Positions 3,698-5,357 of a stretch of DNA of 5,357 nucleotides are shown in pieces; positions within the stretch are counted from its first letter, which is position 1, and each line of letters opens with the position of its first letter. The stretch is from positions 1-5,357 of the forward strand of contig CACXDV010000245.1 in assembly GCA_902766585.1 (NCBI GenBank), written 5' to 3'. Both the position numbers and the translations under genes were made by a program. The notes beneath the pieces are model-generated. The model searched no databases, was not told where the DNA came from, and worked only from the letters and a program-made list of their open reading frames with translations. This stretch comes from an uncultured Ruminococcus sp. (GTDB lineage: Bacteria; Bacillota; Clostridia; Oscillospirales; Acutalibacteraceae).

Positions 3698-5357
3698 AAA
3701 ACTGAATAATGCAATAAAAGAGGCTTTTAAAACAGCGATCAGCGAGGGACTGCTACCTGAAGCAGAAATTCCCTCATTTCATATAGAGGTACCCGCTGAT
3801 TCAAGCCATGGCGATCTTGCGACAAATGCGGCGATGGTATCTGCAAAAGCATTCCGCTCCGCGCCGAGAAAAATTGCAGAGATCATCACCTCAAAGCTTG
3901 ATTTGGCAGATACCGATATCTCACGCGCAGAGATAGCAGGTCCCGGCTTTATCAATTTCTTCTATAACAGCTCCTTTTACGGAAAGGTGATCGAAGAAAT
4001 AAATACCAAGGGCAAGGAATACGGCCGTTCAGATTACGGCAAGGGAAAAAGAGTCCTTGTTGAATTCGTTTCAGCCAACCCCACAGGTCCTATGCATATA
4101 GGCAACGCAAGAGGCGGCGCAATAGGAGATTCCCTTGCAAGCGTGCTTGATGCGGCAGGCTATGAGGCAGCAAGAGAGTTTTATGTTAATGACGCGGGAA
4201 ATCAGATCGAAAAATTCGGTCTGTCACTTGAGATCAGATATATGCAGCTTTATAAGGAGGGCTATGAGCTTCCCGAGGATTCCTATCACGGACAGGATAT
4301 CATAGACCATGCAAAGGCATTTGCCGAGGTCTACGGCGACAAATACACAGAGGTATCCTCCGAAGAAAGAAGAAAGGCTCTTGTAGGCTTTGCACTTCCG
4401 AAGAATATCGAAGGACTTGAGAGAGACCTTCTCAAATACCGCATAAAATATGACCGCTGGTTCAGGGAAAGCACCCTTCACGAAAGCGGCGCTGTCAAGC
4501 ATATAGTTGACCTGCTTACAGAAAAAGGACATACCTATGAACAGGACGGCGCTGTCTGGTTCAAGGCTGCTCAGTTCGGCGCTGATAAAGATTTTGTTCT
4601 TGTGCGCTCCAACGGTATCCCGACCTATGTTGTCCCCGATATTGCCTATCACTATGACAAGCTCGTAACAAGGGGCTATGACAAGGCTATTGACATTCTC
4701 GGCGCTGATCATCACGGCTATGTACCGAGACTCAAAGCTGCTCTTACCGCGCTTGATGTTGATGCATCAAGGCTTGATGTCGTACTCATGCAGATGGTAA
4801 GACTGCTCAGAAACGGCGAGGTATACAAGATATCCAAGAGAAGCGGCAAGGCTATCACTCTTGTCACACTTCTGGATGAGATACCTATAGACGCTGCCCG
4901 CTTCTTCTTCAATCTCAGAGAAGCAAACAGCCACTTTGATTTTGATATCGACCTTGCTATCGAGGAATCCTCCAAGAACCCCGTATATTATGTACAGTAC
5001 GCTCACGCAAGGATATGCAATATAATAAAGAACCTTGCAGACGAGGGCACAGCTCCGAGAAAATGCACCGCTGATGATTACAGCAAGCTTACTTCACCCG
5101 AGGAGCTTGAGCTTATCAGCAAGCTTTCCTCATATGAAGAAGAGATCGTTGCCGCTGCAAAGGATTACGATCCCTCAAGAATAACACGCTATGTTTACGA
5201 TACAGCAACGCTGTTCCATAAATTCTATAATGCCTGCCGTGTAAAATGTGATGATGAAAGTCTGATGCAGGCTCGTCTGTCACTTTGTCTTGCCGCAAGA
5301 ACGGTAATTGCAAATGTACTTGATATGTTCAAAATAAACGCACCCGAATCAATGTAA
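3672..5357 (+). CDS. argS: Arginyl-tRNA synthetase
   Basis: Class I synthetase that charges tRNA-Arg with arginine in the cytoplasm. It is complete at 561 residues, typical for the family. Seen: the N-terminal tRNA-recognition domain (about 8-100) with SSHGDLATNAAM (44-55) and AGPGFINFF (89-97); the catalytic Rossmann domain with VSANPTGPMHIGNARGG (133-149), where the HIGH signature reads His142-Ile-Gly-Asn145; FYVNDAGNQI; GADHHGY (344-350); the KMSKS-like loop KISKRSG (386-392); and a DALR-type helical anticodon-binding domain beginning near NPVYYVQYAHARICN (436-450). The C-terminus is APESM, where many family members end PERM. The start at 3672 has a strong ribosome binding site; the ATG five codons later is too far from it. 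It is the last gene of the visible operon and overlaps the DUF1934 gene by 26 bases. Identification is secure. Confidence 0.97.
   Translation: MSTAAMTVEKLNNAIKEAFKTAISEGLLPEAEIPSFHIEVPADSSHGDLATNAAMVSAKAFRSAPRKIAEIITSKLDLADTDISRAEIAGPGFINFFYNSSFYGKVIEEINTKGKEYGRSDYGKGKRVLVEFVSANPTGPMHIGNARGGAIGDSLASVLDAAGYEAAREFYVNDAGNQIEKFGLSLEIRYMQLYKEGYELPEDSYHGQDIIDHAKAFAEVYGDKYTEVSSEERRKALVGFALPKNIEGLERDLLKYRIKYDRWFRESTLHESGAVKHIVDLLTEKGHTYEQDGAVWFKAAQFGADKDFVLVRSNGIPTYVVPDIAYHYDKLVTRGYDKAIDILGADHHGYVPRLKAALTALDVDASRLDVVLMQMVRLLRNGEVYKISKRSGKAITLVTLLDEIPIDAARFFFNLREANSHFDFDIDLAIEESSKNPVYYVQYAHARICNIIKNLADEGTAPRKCTADDYSKLTSPEELELISKLSSYEEEIVAAAKDYDPSRITRYVYDTATLFHKFYNACRVKCDDESLMQARLSLCLAARTVIANVLDMFKINAPESM

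Noticed and set aside
4224..4715. Minus-strand reading frame of 163 codons inside argS
   Set aside because: It is antisense to the conserved catalytic core of argS, has no support from a ribosome binding site or family motif, and is explained by the codon bias of argS.

Overview
The window looks like ordinary chromosome of a Gram-positive Clostridia-type bacterium, probably of the Ruminococcus/Oscillospiraceae kind. The reasons are strong AGGAGG-like ribosome binding sites before every gene, an AT-rich intergenic region beside coding DNA of medium GC, a secreted NlpC/P60 protein with cell-wall-binding-like repeats and a Big_2 domain, and a DUF1934 (YwiB-like) gene directly in front of argS, a pairing known from Bacillus subtilis and other Firmicutes. 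The genus is an inference; no rRNA gene is present.

Layout. Positions 1-946 (minus strand) hold the first 315 codons of an exported cell-wall hydrolase whose C-terminus lies beyond the left edge. Positions 947-1336 are a 390-base divergent intergenic region with promoter-like elements for both directions, a perfect match to the WalR (YycF) consensus direct repeat in front of the hydrolase, and a small hairpin in the ddl leader. Positions 1337-5357 are a tight plus-strand run of four genes: ddl (D-Ala-D-Ala ligase), murI (glutamate racemase), a DUF1934 gene and argS (arginyl-tRNA synthetase). ddl and murI overlap by 8 bases, murI and the DUF1934 gene are 17 bases apart, and the DUF1934 gene and argS overlap by 26 bases, so this is very probably one operon with translational coupling. 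The window ends exactly on the argS stop codon, so nothing can be said about a terminator.

How the genes fit together. MurI makes D-glutamate and Ddl makes D-alanyl-D-alanine, the two D-amino-acid inputs of the peptidoglycan stem peptide. The divergent NlpC/P60 enzyme would cut such peptides outside the cell. Synthesis and remodelling of the wall therefore sit back to back, while argS adds a translation gene through the conserved DUF1934-argS pair.

I do not see a novel system, mobile element, CRISPR array or RNA gene. The points worth a second look are the Asn-to-Gly change in the first catalytic motif of MurI, the WalR-like box before the hydrolase, the Asp at the third catalytic position of the NlpC/P60 domain, and the HIGN form of the ArgRS HIGH signature.
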